From Bdellovibrio sp. (GTDB lineage: Bacteria; Bdellovibrionota; Bdellovibrionia; Bdellovibrionales; Bdellovibrionaceae): a DNA stretch of 64,000 nucleotides. The stretch spans positions 62,001 through 126,000 of the forward strand of contig JACMRL010000033.1 of assembly GCA_014376435.1 (NCBI GenBank), written 5' to 3'. Under the pieces are notes generated by a model that saw only the letters and a list, made by a program, of their open reading frames with translations, was not told the origin of the DNA and did not search any database. This document shows, piece after piece, positions 53,198 through 61,568 of the stretch. A program made the translations under genes and the position numbers. The first letter of the stretch is position 1, and every line of letters starts with the position of its first letter.

Positions 53198-54067
53198 TTA
53201 TTTTTTCATTAGTGCTTTAGCAAAATTTCTGCGTTCTGCATCTAGCTTTTTTAATTCATCTTCTGAAATATTAGAAAAAAGCTCTTTATTGCTATTTTTA
53301 GTTTGCCTCTTACTGAGACCCTTTTTCAAATCCTGATCAACATCCTTTATCGCGCGATTATAAGAGTCAATCCGCAGAGGTAATTCTTGGTCAGCTGCTT
53401 TCAGTTCGCTTTGAAGCTGGTTTTTATACTCATCGCTTAAAGTAAAATCGGCATTATCATCAACCGGCGTAGCAGAAGTCTTGGTGGCAGGCTTTATTTC
53501 GGCTGGTTTTTCTGGCTGACCAAAACTCATCAAAGCCTTTTCATCTAAGGTTACGGATTCTTCTTTTTCACCCACATCACCGGTAATAATTTGAATTTCC
53601 GAATCAATGGTTGCCCCGATTGATTTTAAAATTTGTTGCTCATTTGTTCTGAACTGCGGATCGGTGTGAGCAAACCTTAAAAGTTTATCCATGATGGCTT
53701 CTTTGTTCATCGTGGTTAACGTCAAAAGATGCGCAACTAAACGAAGTGCACTGATCGGCTCAAACAACATTAAATCCATACGCACTTTAATTAAATCTTC
53801 GGGATCAGGTCGTGATTCGTCAGAAAAAATTAAAATAACTTTTCCAAGGTACTTAGCATTCTCTTTAAGCTTCTTGCCGATGCTTAAAGAAGACACTCTA
53901 GCGGATGATCCTTTGGCGATAACGTAGTCAGGATTGAAGGTTAAAAGCTTTTCCGGCAAATTGTACTCGGTTGTGACCGTTTCAGGATCAAAACCGACTT
54001 TTCGAAGTGTTGTTTCGACGTGGCCGGCATACTGAATGTCATCGATTAGCAATAAAACTCTATCCAT
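53198..54067 (-). CDS. Receiver-like regulatory protein, degenerate
   Basis: 289 aa. The N-terminal ~115 residues follow the receiver alternation (VLLLIDDIQYAGHVETTLRKVG, FNPDYVIAKGSSA, YLGKVILIFSDES, MDLMLFEPISALRLVAHLL), with the acidic pair DD and the MLFEP at the KP site, but no Asp at the phospho-acceptor position (AKG instead). The rest is charged helix (ELKAADQELPLRIDSYN, KDVDQDLKKGL). Similar in design to the 523-aa regulator at 43609. Probably an adaptor rather than a phospho-switch. Co-transcribed with trxA. Confidence 0.6.
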   Translation of the reverse strand: MDRVLLLIDDIQYAGHVETTLRKVGFDPETVTTEYNLPEKLLTFNPDYVIAKGSSARVSSLSIGKKLKENAKYLGKVILIFSDESRPDPEDLIKVRMDLMLFEPISALRLVAHLLTLTTMNKEAIMDKLLRFAHTDPQFRTNEQQILKSIGATIDSEIQIITGDVGEKEESVTLDEKALMSFGQPEKPAEIKPATKTSATPVDDNADFTLSDEYKNQLQSELKAADQELPLRIDSYNRAIKDVDQDLKKGLSKRQTKNSNKELFSNISEDELKKLDAERRNFAKALMKK

Positions 54068-54090
54068 TGGTCTATTGTAGAATCAGCGTC

Positions 54091-55227
54091 ATGACCTGGG
54101 CAAAGAAATTGTTTAAGATAAGACAGCTCATGTTAAAAAATAAACGGGTTTTCTCCTATTTAATCACTGAAATGCTTCCTTCATTCTTGTTGGGAGTTTT
54201 TGTCTTTATTTGTATCTTGTTAATGTTTCAAGCGCTGCGCCTGACTGAGTTCATCTTGGTACATGGCCTACGTTGGACTGTTTTACTAAAAATTATGGGC
54301 TACATGAGTATTTCTTTTTTGCCACTGCTACTGCCGATGAGTTTATTATTCGCAGTTTTAATGACCTACAACCGCCTTTCACAAGACTCTGAAATTATTG
54401 CTTTCAAATCGGCGGGAGTAAACAGTATGACGCTGGTTTTACCCGCGATTGTTTTTGCATGTTTAGTTTCATTTTTATCTTCGCAAACTTCGTTTTACCT
54501 AGCTCCGTGGGGTAACCGCCAGTTTGAAGTACTGATTAATAAATTAGGTAATACAAAAGCGGCCGCTTCTATTAAAGAAGGCACATTCTCAGAGAGCTTT
54601 TTTGATTTGGTGGTTTACGCAAATAAAGTTGAATCAAAATCAGGCTCATTAACAAATTTGTTTATTTACGATGAGAAACAACCCGATGCACCGCTTACGA
54701 TCATTGCGCCGGAAGGACAAATTATTCCGGATGAAACTCATCCGGGGCATTCTGTTTTGCTGCGCTTATTTCGCGGACAAATTCATCGTAAGGGTGAATC
54801 CCACACCGTGATTAATTTTGATTCTTACGATATTTTATTAAACGATCCCATCAAGCTGGAAGAGCGGCAAAAATCGGCGCCGTCTTTAACTTTACATGAA
54901 CTAAATGTATTGCGCGGAAACCCTCTTACGCCCGAAGATAAACGTTTTGAGTTTGATATAGAGTTTCATAAGCGTTCGGCCCTGGCGATTGCGTGTTTGG
55001 TATTTAGCTTAATTGGCGTAGGTTTCGGAATCGTAACAAATCGTCGCAGTGGTAAGGCTTCGGGCTTCGTGCTTTCCGTGGGCTTCATTATTCTTTACTG
55101 GATTGTTTATTTAAGCTTCGAATCAATGGTGCGCTCTGGCAAAATGCCACCTTGGTTGGGCATTTGGATTCCAAATTTTCTATTTACTATCTTCGGAGTT
55201 TATCAGCTTCGTAAGTCTTGGAATTAA
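54091..55227 (+). CDS. LptF/LptG-family LPS export permease
   Basis: Inner-membrane permease of the LptB2FG transporter that extracts LPS. YjgP/YjgQ pattern: N-terminal helices with FSYLITEMLPSFLLGVFVF, LPLLLPMSLLFAVLMTYNRLSQDSEI (the coupling-helix region), a periplasmic jellyroll (FSESFFDLVVYANKV, FRGQIHRKGESHTVINFDSYD), then EFHKRSALAIACLVFSLIGVG and C-terminal helices. A single copy appears here; LptF versus LptG is not decided, though the sequence order suits LptF. ATG at 54091 (54130 is an alternative). Confidence 0.85.
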   Translation: MTWAKKLFKIRQLMLKNKRVFSYLITEMLPSFLLGVFVFICILLMFQALRLTEFILVHGLRWTVLLKIMGYMSISFLPLLLPMSLLFAVLMTYNRLSQDSEIIAFKSAGVNSMTLVLPAIVFACLVSFLSSQTSFYLAPWGNRQFEVLINKLGNTKAAASIKEGTFSESFFDLVVYANKVESKSGSLTNLFIYDEKQPDAPLTIIAPEGQIIPDETHPGHSVLLRLFRGQIHRKGESHTVINFDSYDILLNDPIKLEERQKSAPSLTLHELNVLRGNPLTPEDKRFEFDIEFHKRSALAIACLVFSLIGVGFGIVTNRRSGKASGFVLSVGFIILYWIVYLSFESMVRSGKMPPWLGIWIPNFLFTIFGVYQLRKSWN

Positions 55228-55510
55228 GACCTATAAAAATCAGAAACATTGCCGCTTCTTGTTAGGATCTAGGTCTATCTATATTTTTTTGATTTTTTTG
55301 AGGGATTATAAAAAACGAGACGATGCAATAGCTTCCGTACTACTGGGGTCATCCTTGACCACATCGCCCCTCCCTAATATCTATTTAGAAGTACATTTCA
55401 TTTTTTTTCAAAGGCTTTTTTTAGAAAATTTCATTTTTTTTATGTTATTTATTTAAAAAAAATCAACCACTAGATCTAGTGATCAAAGCAAAAAATACTA
55501 CCTACCGCTG
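55228..55510. other. AT-rich convergent intergenic region with a palindrome and direct repeats
   Basis: 283 nt between lptF and dprA with no credible gene. It contains a perfect 14-bp palindrome CACTAGATCTAGTG (55468-55481), a 14-nt direct repeat ATTTCATTTTTTTT (55395-55408 and 55428-55441), and a small hairpin GGTCA-TCCT-TGACC within a GGGG...CCCC-bracketed segment near 55340-55372. The long T-runs may end rightward transcripts. Nothing identifies it as a mobile element scar. Confidence 0.5.
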
Positions 55511-56344
55511 CTAGGGCCGACTATTTTCAATGGCACTAGACCAAGATTCAGCCTTCCAAAAATCGAGCAGTTGCTCAGAATTCGAAACAGAATAAGCGCC
55601 TTCACTGACTAACTTTAGATTTCCTTCAAATCCGCAGATCTCTGGATGACTGGGAATTGTTAAAACAGGGCGACCGATATCCAAACAGTGATGAACCGTC
55701 AGTAAACTTCCGCTTTTTAACGTCGCTTGCGCAACTAAAGTCATTTCTCCTAAGGCCGCAATTAATCGATTACGAAAATAGAAGTGCGATTTATGAATTC
55801 TTTGCCCCAACTCAAACTCTGTCAAAAAACAACTAAGCATTGCATAGGGTGCGGTTTTAAATTTTTTCAAATTACTGGGATAAACATTTTCTAACCCGGA
55901 AGGTAAAACAAAGATGGTTGGCCTTTCATGTTTAAGTGAAAGCGAATGGACTAGCTGATCAACACCAAACGCCCCTCCACTGACCGTCCCTAACCTTGAG
56001 CCATTGATGAAACCCGGTAAGTGTTTTTTTAACCAGGCCTCGGTCAGGGGCGAAATCTGCCTTGAGCCTACGACCGAAATAAATTGATACTCACACCAGA
56101 ACGGATGGCCTTGATATTCTAAAAATAAAGGTGGCTCTTTCATTTTGTAAAAAGCTTTCGGATAAAAAACATCACCCGGATAGGTCCAATTAATATTTAA
56201 ACGCGAAAGCCGTTCGATATATTCTTGGGCCGAGCTAAGCTGTTCCGCGGTGTACATTAAATCCGTCGGTAGCGCGGTGAGGTGTTTTGGATTTCGGAAC
56301 TTGTTTTGTCTTTGTAGCACTTTAAATAAATAGGCATTTGTCAT
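55511..56344 (-). CDS. dprA: DNA-processing protein DprA
   Basis: 277 aa, loads RecA on incoming single-stranded DNA during transformation. Rossmann-like DprA core: ISVVGSRQISPLTEAW, VSGGAFGVDQLVHSLSL, FVLPSGLENVYPSNLKKF, FYFRNRLIAALGEMTLVAQATLKSGSL and GFEGNLKLVSEGAYSV. No SAM-like or winged-helix extension, so it is the compact form. Last gene of a leftward set with the LysM and TPR proteins, while a comEC pair lies just beyond in the opposite direction. Confidence 0.9.
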   Translation of the reverse strand: MTNAYLFKVLQRQNKFRNPKHLTALPTDLMYTAEQLSSAQEYIERLSRLNINWTYPGDVFYPKAFYKMKEPPLFLEYQGHPFWCEYQFISVVGSRQISPLTEAWLKKHLPGFINGSRLGTVSGGAFGVDQLVHSLSLKHERPTIFVLPSGLENVYPSNLKKFKTAPYAMLSCFLTEFELGQRIHKSHFYFRNRLIAALGEMTLVAQATLKSGSLLTVHHCLDIGRPVLTIPSHPEICGFEGNLKLVSEGAYSVSNSEQLLDFWKAESWSSAIENSRP

Positions 56345-56398
56345 AAAGTAGCTATTAACAATTTGTAGGCCAGCAAATAGACCAGGTGATGAAGATAA

Positions 56399-57853
56399 CT
56401 AAGGAATGACCGTATCACCCTGTGAAACCGTGTCACTAATATCAGTAATGACTCCGACCGCGTAGGAACCAAATTTTTCGATAATTTTAATTTGTCCATG
56501 AATTGTATCGGTTACTTGCGATTTGATCTTAAAAACTTGTCCAGGTTCTGCTACCTGCTGCCCCAGATCGACATAAGCATACTGGTGGAAGGTATAAAGC
56601 ATTTGTTCGTTAACATCGGGGCCACCAATTAATGAAGCATCAATTTGCTGACTGGTTTTATTGGTACCCACCTGCGGTAAGCTGCTGGTCGGAACTAAAA
56701 CTGCTTCCGTCGTTAGGCCGCGGCTGCAGCGTAAAACTTTTAAATTTTTATCACTGATTGCTTCGGCTTCGCCAATGATACGGTATGGATAAATTTTTAC
56801 ATTCGCCATTTCAACGGGAAACACACTTTCAATAATTGTGTAGGGCCCTTGAGACTGGGGCTGAAATTTAACATCTTTGATGATTAAATTTTCTTGGCAG
56901 CGTTGTTTAGAAATAGCCTCTACCGGAATTGTTACATCCGAAGTGACAATTTTATCTGATAAAATAATATCATTGGTAAAAACATGTTCGATTGTGGGCC
57001 TATTTTCTAACTGAACCATCAGCACTTTTGATTTTGTGTAATATCTTTCATTTCGGTAGATGGGAAAAGTATCAGGAACTGGCGTAGGTACGCCGTTACG
57101 TGATGATAATTTTATTTTAGTTGCGGGTGATGCGCTAGACGCAGTGGTCTCAAAAGCTTCGCCCACTTCTAAGGTAGGCATATCATCGGCTGATCCTGGG
57201 TAGAAATAAATTTTCATTCCCGGAGAAATTTGATGAGGATTGGTGATGCCCTGTCGATTTAAGGCCCAAATCTTTGGCCAGAAGTGCGTGTCGCCAAATA
57301 AAGTTTGGCTGATGGTAAATAGTGTATCACCTTTTTGTACCGTATACACTTCGGCGTTACGTCCATCGGCAGCCACCGACCAAGCTTCTTCAGAAGTAGG
57401 AGCCGCATTATTACGTTGGTAAACTTGATGAAAACGATTTTCAATATTTGCGTCTGGATCATCGTTATTTAAATCAGCGGGATTGATCGGGCGGGCGGAA
57501 GATTTTTTCGCAGTTTTTTTATTCGAAGATTTTTTAAGCGTGTTTTTTGCATTGGTTTTTGTCGTTTTTTTTCTAATTACTTTTTTTGCCGTTTTCTTTT
57601 TTGCCGGCGCGTCGATGACTTGACGAATATCTTCTAAAACGGGCTCGTCATCTTCTTTGAGATTTTCTTTTTTAACTGGCAATGGATCTAAAGGATCTGC
57701 ATCGCCAATGAATGAACTACTTTCTTTATTTAACTCATCAACGACGACCGGGCGTACCAGATTAGTTGAAGTACTTGCGTCGGCCGAAGCAGTCTGTCCT
57801 TGGGCTTGCGTGCTTATTAAAATAAATACGAAAGAAAGTAGCATGATTTTCAT
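56399..57853 (-). CDS. Secreted LysM-domain protein with Lys/Thr-rich spacer
   Basis: 484 aa with a signal peptide (MLLSFVFILISTQAQG). Residues ~80-120 are a low-complexity basic stretch (PAKKKTAKKVIRKKTTKTN) of histone-H1-like composition. A LysM repeat follows at ~165-215 (VYTVQKGDTLFTISQTLFG, LNRQGITNPHQISPG), which binds peptidoglycan. The C-terminal ~250 residues are beta-rich, with repeated proline-ended strands (GQVFKIKSQVTDTIHGQIKI), and unassigned. Shares TAATG with the upstream TPR lipoprotein gene. Likely a wall-associated scaffold; the basic spacer could also bind nucleic acid or teichoic-like anions. Confidence 0.78.
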   Translation of the reverse strand: MKIMLLSFVFILISTQAQGQTASADASTSTNLVRPVVVDELNKESSSFIGDADPLDPLPVKKENLKEDDEPVLEDIRQVIDAPAKKKTAKKVIRKKTTKTNAKNTLKKSSNKKTAKKSSARPINPADLNNDDPDANIENRFHQVYQRNNAAPTSEEAWSVAADGRNAEVYTVQKGDTLFTISQTLFGDTHFWPKIWALNRQGITNPHQISPGMKIYFYPGSADDMPTLEVGEAFETTASSASPATKIKLSSRNGVPTPVPDTFPIYRNERYYTKSKVLMVQLENRPTIEHVFTNDIILSDKIVTSDVTIPVEAISKQRCQENLIIKDVKFQPQSQGPYTIIESVFPVEMANVKIYPYRIIGEAEAISDKNLKVLRCSRGLTTEAVLVPTSSLPQVGTNKTSQQIDASLIGGPDVNEQMLYTFHQYAYVDLGQQVAEPGQVFKIKSQVTDTIHGQIKIIEKFGSYAVGVITDISDTVSQGDTVIP

Positions 57854-58350
57854 TATTTCGTCGTTTTTTGGCTATCTTGGTTTTTGGCCGTTTGTGATTT
57901 AACATTCACTTTTTTTATTTGTGCTAACCGCATATTTAACTGAGCTGGTTCAGTTAAACCCATCTCGTTATAAACTTTTGCTTTAGCTAATAAGGCCGGC
58001 TTCACTTGTGCCGAACGAGGATAATTTTTAATCACCGTATTGTAGTGTTTAATGGCCACGATATAATTTTTTTGTTCAGCTGCTTTTTGTCCGGCATAAA
58101 AATGTTGAACTGATAAAGGCTGCTTACGTAATTGTTCTTTTGAAATTGCCGCTTGATCAATTTTACCAGTCAGCTCTTGCATAATTTTTTGATCGCTAGT
58201 CACTGATGGAAGATCATCTGCCCGGTAAACAGCACTCGCAGAACGAGAGCGAGAAGTGGCCGCCGCTTTTTTATGAGCACTTACGCAACCCGTAAGTAAA
58301 ATTGCTGATAAAAATAGAGCACAATTTTTTAAAGATGGTTGTCGTAGCAT
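57853..58350 (-). CDS. TPR-like lipoprotein
   Basis: 165 aa: lipobox LTGC at Cys22, a basic Ser/Arg region (ATSRSRSAS) and one tetratricopeptide-like repeat pair (VQHFYAGQKAAEQKNYIVAIKHYNTVIKNYPRSAQVKPALLAKAKVYNEMGL, read here as motifs of helices A/B with Ala/Tyr/Pro at TPR positions). AAAGGAGGAGG before the ATG at 58350 is the strongest ribosome-binding site in the window; the frame open upstream is spurious. First gene of the leftward operon with the LysM protein and dprA. Resembles small BamD/CpoB-like outer-membrane adaptors. Confidence 0.78.
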   Translation of the reverse strand: MLRQPSLKNCALFLSAILLTGCVSAHKKAAATSRSRSASAVYRADDLPSVTSDQKIMQELTGKIDQAAISKEQLRKQPLSVQHFYAGQKAAEQKNYIVAIKHYNTVIKNYPRSAQVKPALLAKAKVYNEMGLTEPAQLNMRLAQIKKVNVKSQTAKNQDSQKTTK

Positions 58351-58605
58351 GATGCCTCCTCCTTTATTAAACTGGATAGCTGAGACTGAATCAACGATCA
58401 GAGTCATAGTTATCCACAAACTTTGTTCAAAACAGTGTTTTCTAGACTTTAGACCTATTGATTATCAAGGTTTACAGCGTTTTGCTGCTATTATAACCAC
58501 ACTTAAGATATTGAAATTACTTAGTTAATGCTGAAAATGTGCATCACAATTTATTTTCTGTTTCGATTTCTTAAATCCTCGCTCATTCATTTTGCATAAA
58601 AGCTT

Positions 58606-59520
58606 ATGCACATAGTTGGTTTGTTATTTGTTTCGCTTAGTTTGCTAGCGTTCGTACGGATTTCGCCGCTGAGCTTTCTTGAACCTTTAACAACTTTTTT
58701 ACACGCTAGCTGTATAAATCGGCTGCCTGAAAACTCTACTGCGTTACCAGAATTGAAAGCTTTAGTTTGTGCCGAAAATTTTTCAGGCCTTTATATCTCA
58801 GAAATTTTTGTTAGTTCTGGATTAATTCATCTGTTCGTTGTTTCGGGTGCACACCTTTTGGTATTACAAAAAATTTACAATCGGTTGTCTCCGGGAAAGT
58901 CGCAGAAAATATTTTTTGCGACTTTATTCATCTATGCCGGAGCTTGTGAGTTTAATTCCCCGGTAACCCGCTCGCTGGTTGCGATTTATTTTTCTAGTCT
59001 ATTAATCTCTAAACATCTTTTTTGGCCAAAACATTTTTGTCTACTACTTGTTGGATTGCTTACCTTGCTGATTGAACCGGCTTGGCTACAATCAATTAGT
59101 CTGCAACTTAGTTGGCTTGCGGCTTTTGTCGTCAGCTTGAATCAAGATTTTTTTCGCGACAAATCTTTTTTATTTAAGCAAAGTCTTTACTTTTTTGCCT
59201 TACTACCACTACTGATTTATCTGCAAATCCCTAGTCCGTTAGTGATTGTGCTTAATCTTTTTTTTACTCCTGTTCTTGAATTTTTACTTTTCCCGCTGGG
59301 ATTATTGGTTTGGTTTTTTCCACGAATGTATCCGCTATTTGATTATTTGATCGAATTTTGCAAATGGCTGTTACTAAAAATTAATATGCAGTGGCAATTT
59401 CAGCCCGACAGTGCCCCGACTTTTTTAATCATCTTTAATTGGGCCCTTATTTTTTTACTACATCTTATTGCGCACCTTGCGTGGATGCGGAAAAAGAGAT
59501 CGGGCACTTGGCATGCATAA
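58606..59520 (+). CDS. ComEC competence channel domain only (split ComEC, part 1)
   Basis: 304-aa membrane protein corresponding to the Competence domain of ComEC/Rec2, the inner-membrane DNA channel of transformation. Family blocks are LPENSTALPELKALVCAENF, SGLIHLFVVSGAHLLVLQKI (canonical HLxAVSGxH), EFNSPVTRSLVAIYFSSLLI and LTLLIEPAWLQSISLQLSWL. The N-terminal OB-fold domain of full ComEC is absent, leaving about 60 residues before the core. The C-terminal metallo-beta-lactamase domain is on the next gene in another frame. The stop overlaps that gene's ATG by 8 nt. Confidence 0.85.
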   Translation: MHIVGLLFVSLSLLAFVRISPLSFLEPLTTFLHASCINRLPENSTALPELKALVCAENFSGLYISEIFVSSGLIHLFVVSGAHLLVLQKIYNRLSPGKSQKIFFATLFIYAGACEFNSPVTRSLVAIYFSSLLISKHLFWPKHFCLLLVGLLTLLIEPAWLQSISLQLSWLAAFVVSLNQDFFRDKSFLFKQSLYFFALLPLLIYLQIPSPLVIVLNLFFTPVLEFLLFPLGLLVWFFPRMYPLFDYLIEFCKWLLLKINMQWQFQPDSAPTFLIIFNWALIFLLHLIAHLAWMRKKRSGTWHA

Positions 59521-60259
59521 ATATATTTGCTTTTGTTTTCTTTTAGTCTTTTTCAAATTGCCTTGGGCCTTGGCGCCTGACAATCGTGACGCTTGGGTTA
59601 TTTGGAACACCGGGCAAGGTTTATGGGTAACCCATGTTTTACCATTTAGCTGCACCCACTATGATTTTGGTGGAGAGATCGGTTCATTTAAGTATATTCG
59701 GGGGAAACTTTTAGCCAACTGTGCGTATAAAGAAAATCGTTTGAATTTAAGCCATTGGCACGCAGATCATTATATTAATTTAAACTACTTAGTAAAATCG
59801 CTACCGCGCGTTTGCTGGGAAAGCCAACCACTTTTTCGCCCCGATAATTTGTCTATTAAAAAAATAATAAATTTAAATATACCCTCGTGCCTAGCCAGCG
59901 AACAAAAAGTTCAAAGCTGGGCCCCTTTACAATTCAAATCCGTGAATGAGTCTTCAAATATTTATTTAGCGAATCAAATTTTACTTCCCGGAGACTCTCC
60001 CCTTGCGCAGGAAAAAAAATGGAGTAAATCCTTCACGGGTTTAACTAAAGTGAAGTTACTGGTATTAGGCCACCACGGCAGCCGTACCAGCTCGGGTTTA
60101 CAGTTATTACGAAAACTACCTAATCTAAGTGTGGCCGTTTCTTCCGCTCGACGGGCTCGTTACGGGCACCCTCATCGACAGACGTTAGTGCGGCTGCAGA
60201 AAAGTCGCGTACCTGTTTTACGAACGGAAGAATGGGGAAATATTTGGTTTTCCTTTTAG
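59513..60259 (+). CDS. ComEC C-terminal metallo-beta-lactamase-fold domain as a separate exported protein
   Basis: 248 aa with its own signal-type leader (MHKYICFCFLLVFFKLPWALA, then PDN). The MBL-fold domain has LSHWHADHYINL (His81, His83, Asp85, His86) and LGHHGSRTSS (His187, His188), and YGHPH at the end, matching the periplasmic MBL domain of ComEC thought to degrade the non-transferred strand. The ATG at 59513 is inside the end of the channel gene (shared ATGCATAA), so the halves are translationally coupled. A frameshifted single gene is possible, but the second half starts with a proper hydrophobic leader and keeps all metal ligands. Confidence 0.85.
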   Translation: MHKYICFCFLLVFFKLPWALAPDNRDAWVIWNTGQGLWVTHVLPFSCTHYDFGGEIGSFKYIRGKLLANCAYKENRLNLSHWHADHYINLNYLVKSLPRVCWESQPLFRPDNLSIKKIINLNIPSCLASEQKVQSWAPLQFKSVNESSNIYLANQILLPGDSPLAQEKKWSKSFTGLTKVKLLVLGHHGSRTSSGLQLLRKLPNLSVAVSSARRARYGHPHRQTLVRLQKSRVPVLRTEEWGNIWFSF

Positions 60260-60263
60260 GCAA

Positions 60264-60295
60264 AAAAAAGCTCTTCGGCAAAGAAGAGCTTTTTT
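60264..60295. terminator. Bidirectional intrinsic terminator between comEC part 2 and ald
   Basis: AAAAAAGCTCTTC (60264-60276) pairs perfectly with GAAGAGCTTTTTT (60283-60295) around a 6-nt loop. The A-run and T-run on either side give T-tails in both directions, so it serves both converging transcripts. The positions just past each stop codon support this. Confidence 0.92.
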
Positions 60296-60341
60296 AGAAA
60301 ATAAATTTTTTGAAAAACTAGATTAGTTTTTCATTCAAGAA

Positions 60342-61448
60342 TTAGATCTTATACGGACGGTATTCCATACCTAAATCTTTTGCGACTGGCTCGTAACAAA
60401 CATATCCGCCGTAAACATTTAAACCTTTCATTAGGGCTTTGTTTTTTGCGATTGCGTCCTCTACGCCCATCGCCGCGATCATTGAACCGTATTTCAAAGT
60501 TACGTTTGTTAAAGCGTAAGTTGAAGTTCTTGGCACAACGCCTGGCATATTAGGTACGCAGTAATGAATTACTCCGTCGACTTCGTAAGTTGGGTTGGTG
60601 TGTGATGTCGGACGACAAGTTTCGATACAGCCGCCTTGGTCAACCGCAACGTCGACGATCACTGAACCTTTAGACATAAGAGAAACTAATTCTTTAGAAA
60701 CTAAAGTTGGAGCTTTTTGACCCGCTAATAAAACGCCACCGATTACTAAATCAGATTCACGAACTGAATCTTCGATGTTTTTTGCATTCGAGAATAAAGT
60801 TTGGCAACGACCTTGAAAAATATCATCTAAGTATTCTAAACGAGCGGTGCTAACGTCTAAAATAGTAACTTGCGCCCCTAAGCCCACGGCCATTTTAGCT
60901 GCGTTCGTCCCAACCACACCACCACCGATAACCGTTACTTTACCGGGCATAACTCCCGTTACTCCGCCTAATAAAATACCTTTGCCACCGTGATTTTTTT
61001 GTAAGTAGAAAGCACCCACTTGCGTTGCCATACGACCTGCAACTTCAGACATTGGAGTTAATAATGGTAAAGAACCATTTTCTAACTGGATCGTTTCGTA
61101 AGCGATTGCTTTTACTTTTTTCTCGCAAAGAACTTTTGTTAATTTAGGTTCTGCCGCTAAATGAAGGTAAGTGTAAATAATTTGGTTTTCGCGCATTAAT
61201 TCGTATTCATCTGGAAGTGGTTCTTTCACTTTCATGATCATGTCAGCGGTTGCGTACACTTCTTTTTTTGTATCGATAATTTTTGCGCCGACTTTTTCGT
61301 AATCTTGATTTGAAATACCGCTGCCCACGCCTGCGTCTTTTTCAACGATCACCGTGTGACCTTCTTTTACGAACTGGCGTGCGCCTGCTTCAGTTAAACC
61401 AACGCGATTTTCGCTGATTTTAATTTCTTTTGGAATTCCGATAATCAT
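60342..61448 (-). CDS. ald: Alanine dehydrogenase
   Basis: 368 aa; oxidises L-alanine to pyruvate with NAD+. [21 protein letters not shown] opens the protein, and the substrate-region [13 protein letters not shown] and NAD-binding [28 protein letters not shown] follow, then [12 protein letters not shown] with the catalytic-region Asp and [16 protein letters not shown] near the end. Full length. It would let the cell use amino acids as carbon, in keeping with a protein-feeding lifestyle (inference). Ends at the shared terminator. Confidence 0.95.
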   Translation of the reverse strand: MIIGIPKEIKISENRVGLTEAGARQFVKEGHTVIVEKDAGVGSGISNQDYEKVGAKIIDTKKEVYATADMIMKVKEPLPDEYELMRENQIIYTYLHLAAEPKLTKVLCEKKVKAIAYETIQLENGSLPLLTPMSEVAGRMATQVGAFYLQKNHGGKGILLGGVTGVMPGKVTVIGGGVVGTNAAKMAVGLGAQVTILDVSTARLEYLDDIFQGRCQTLFSNAKNIEDSVRESDLVIGGVLLAGQKAPTLVSKELVSLMSKGSVIVDVAVDQGGCIETCRPTSHTNPTYEVDGVIHYCVPNMPGVVPRTSTYALTNVTLKYGSMIAAMGVEDAIAKNKALMKGLNVYGGYVCYEPVAKDLGMEYRPYKI

Positions 61449-61568
61449 AGTTATCTCCTAAGTATGACGTCTGTTATTTAATCTGTTAGTTGAAGAGTCA
61501 AAAACGTACCAGTTAGGCATTTGAAAGGCAAAAATATATTATAAGCTTTGCTTAAACTTAAGGCGCGG

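Noticed and set aside
55259-55456. 65-aa open frame rich in Ile/Leu/Phe in the lptF-dprA gap
   Set aside because: Composition follows the T-rich DNA, there is no ribosome-binding site, and the hydrophobic run has no charge pattern of a membrane helix. Treated as chance.
58410-58418. Perfect DnaA box TTATCCACA between the TPR lipoprotein and comEC genes
   Set aside because: A single 9-mer is expected about once in two windows of this size by chance. No cluster, AT-rich unwinding element or dnaA/dnaN genes nearby, so not an origin.
59468-59520. Frameshift error explaining the split comEC
   Set aside because: Not excluded, but no homopolymer run occurs at the junction, and the second part has its own ATG and leader. 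Kept as a split gene, with the alternative stated.
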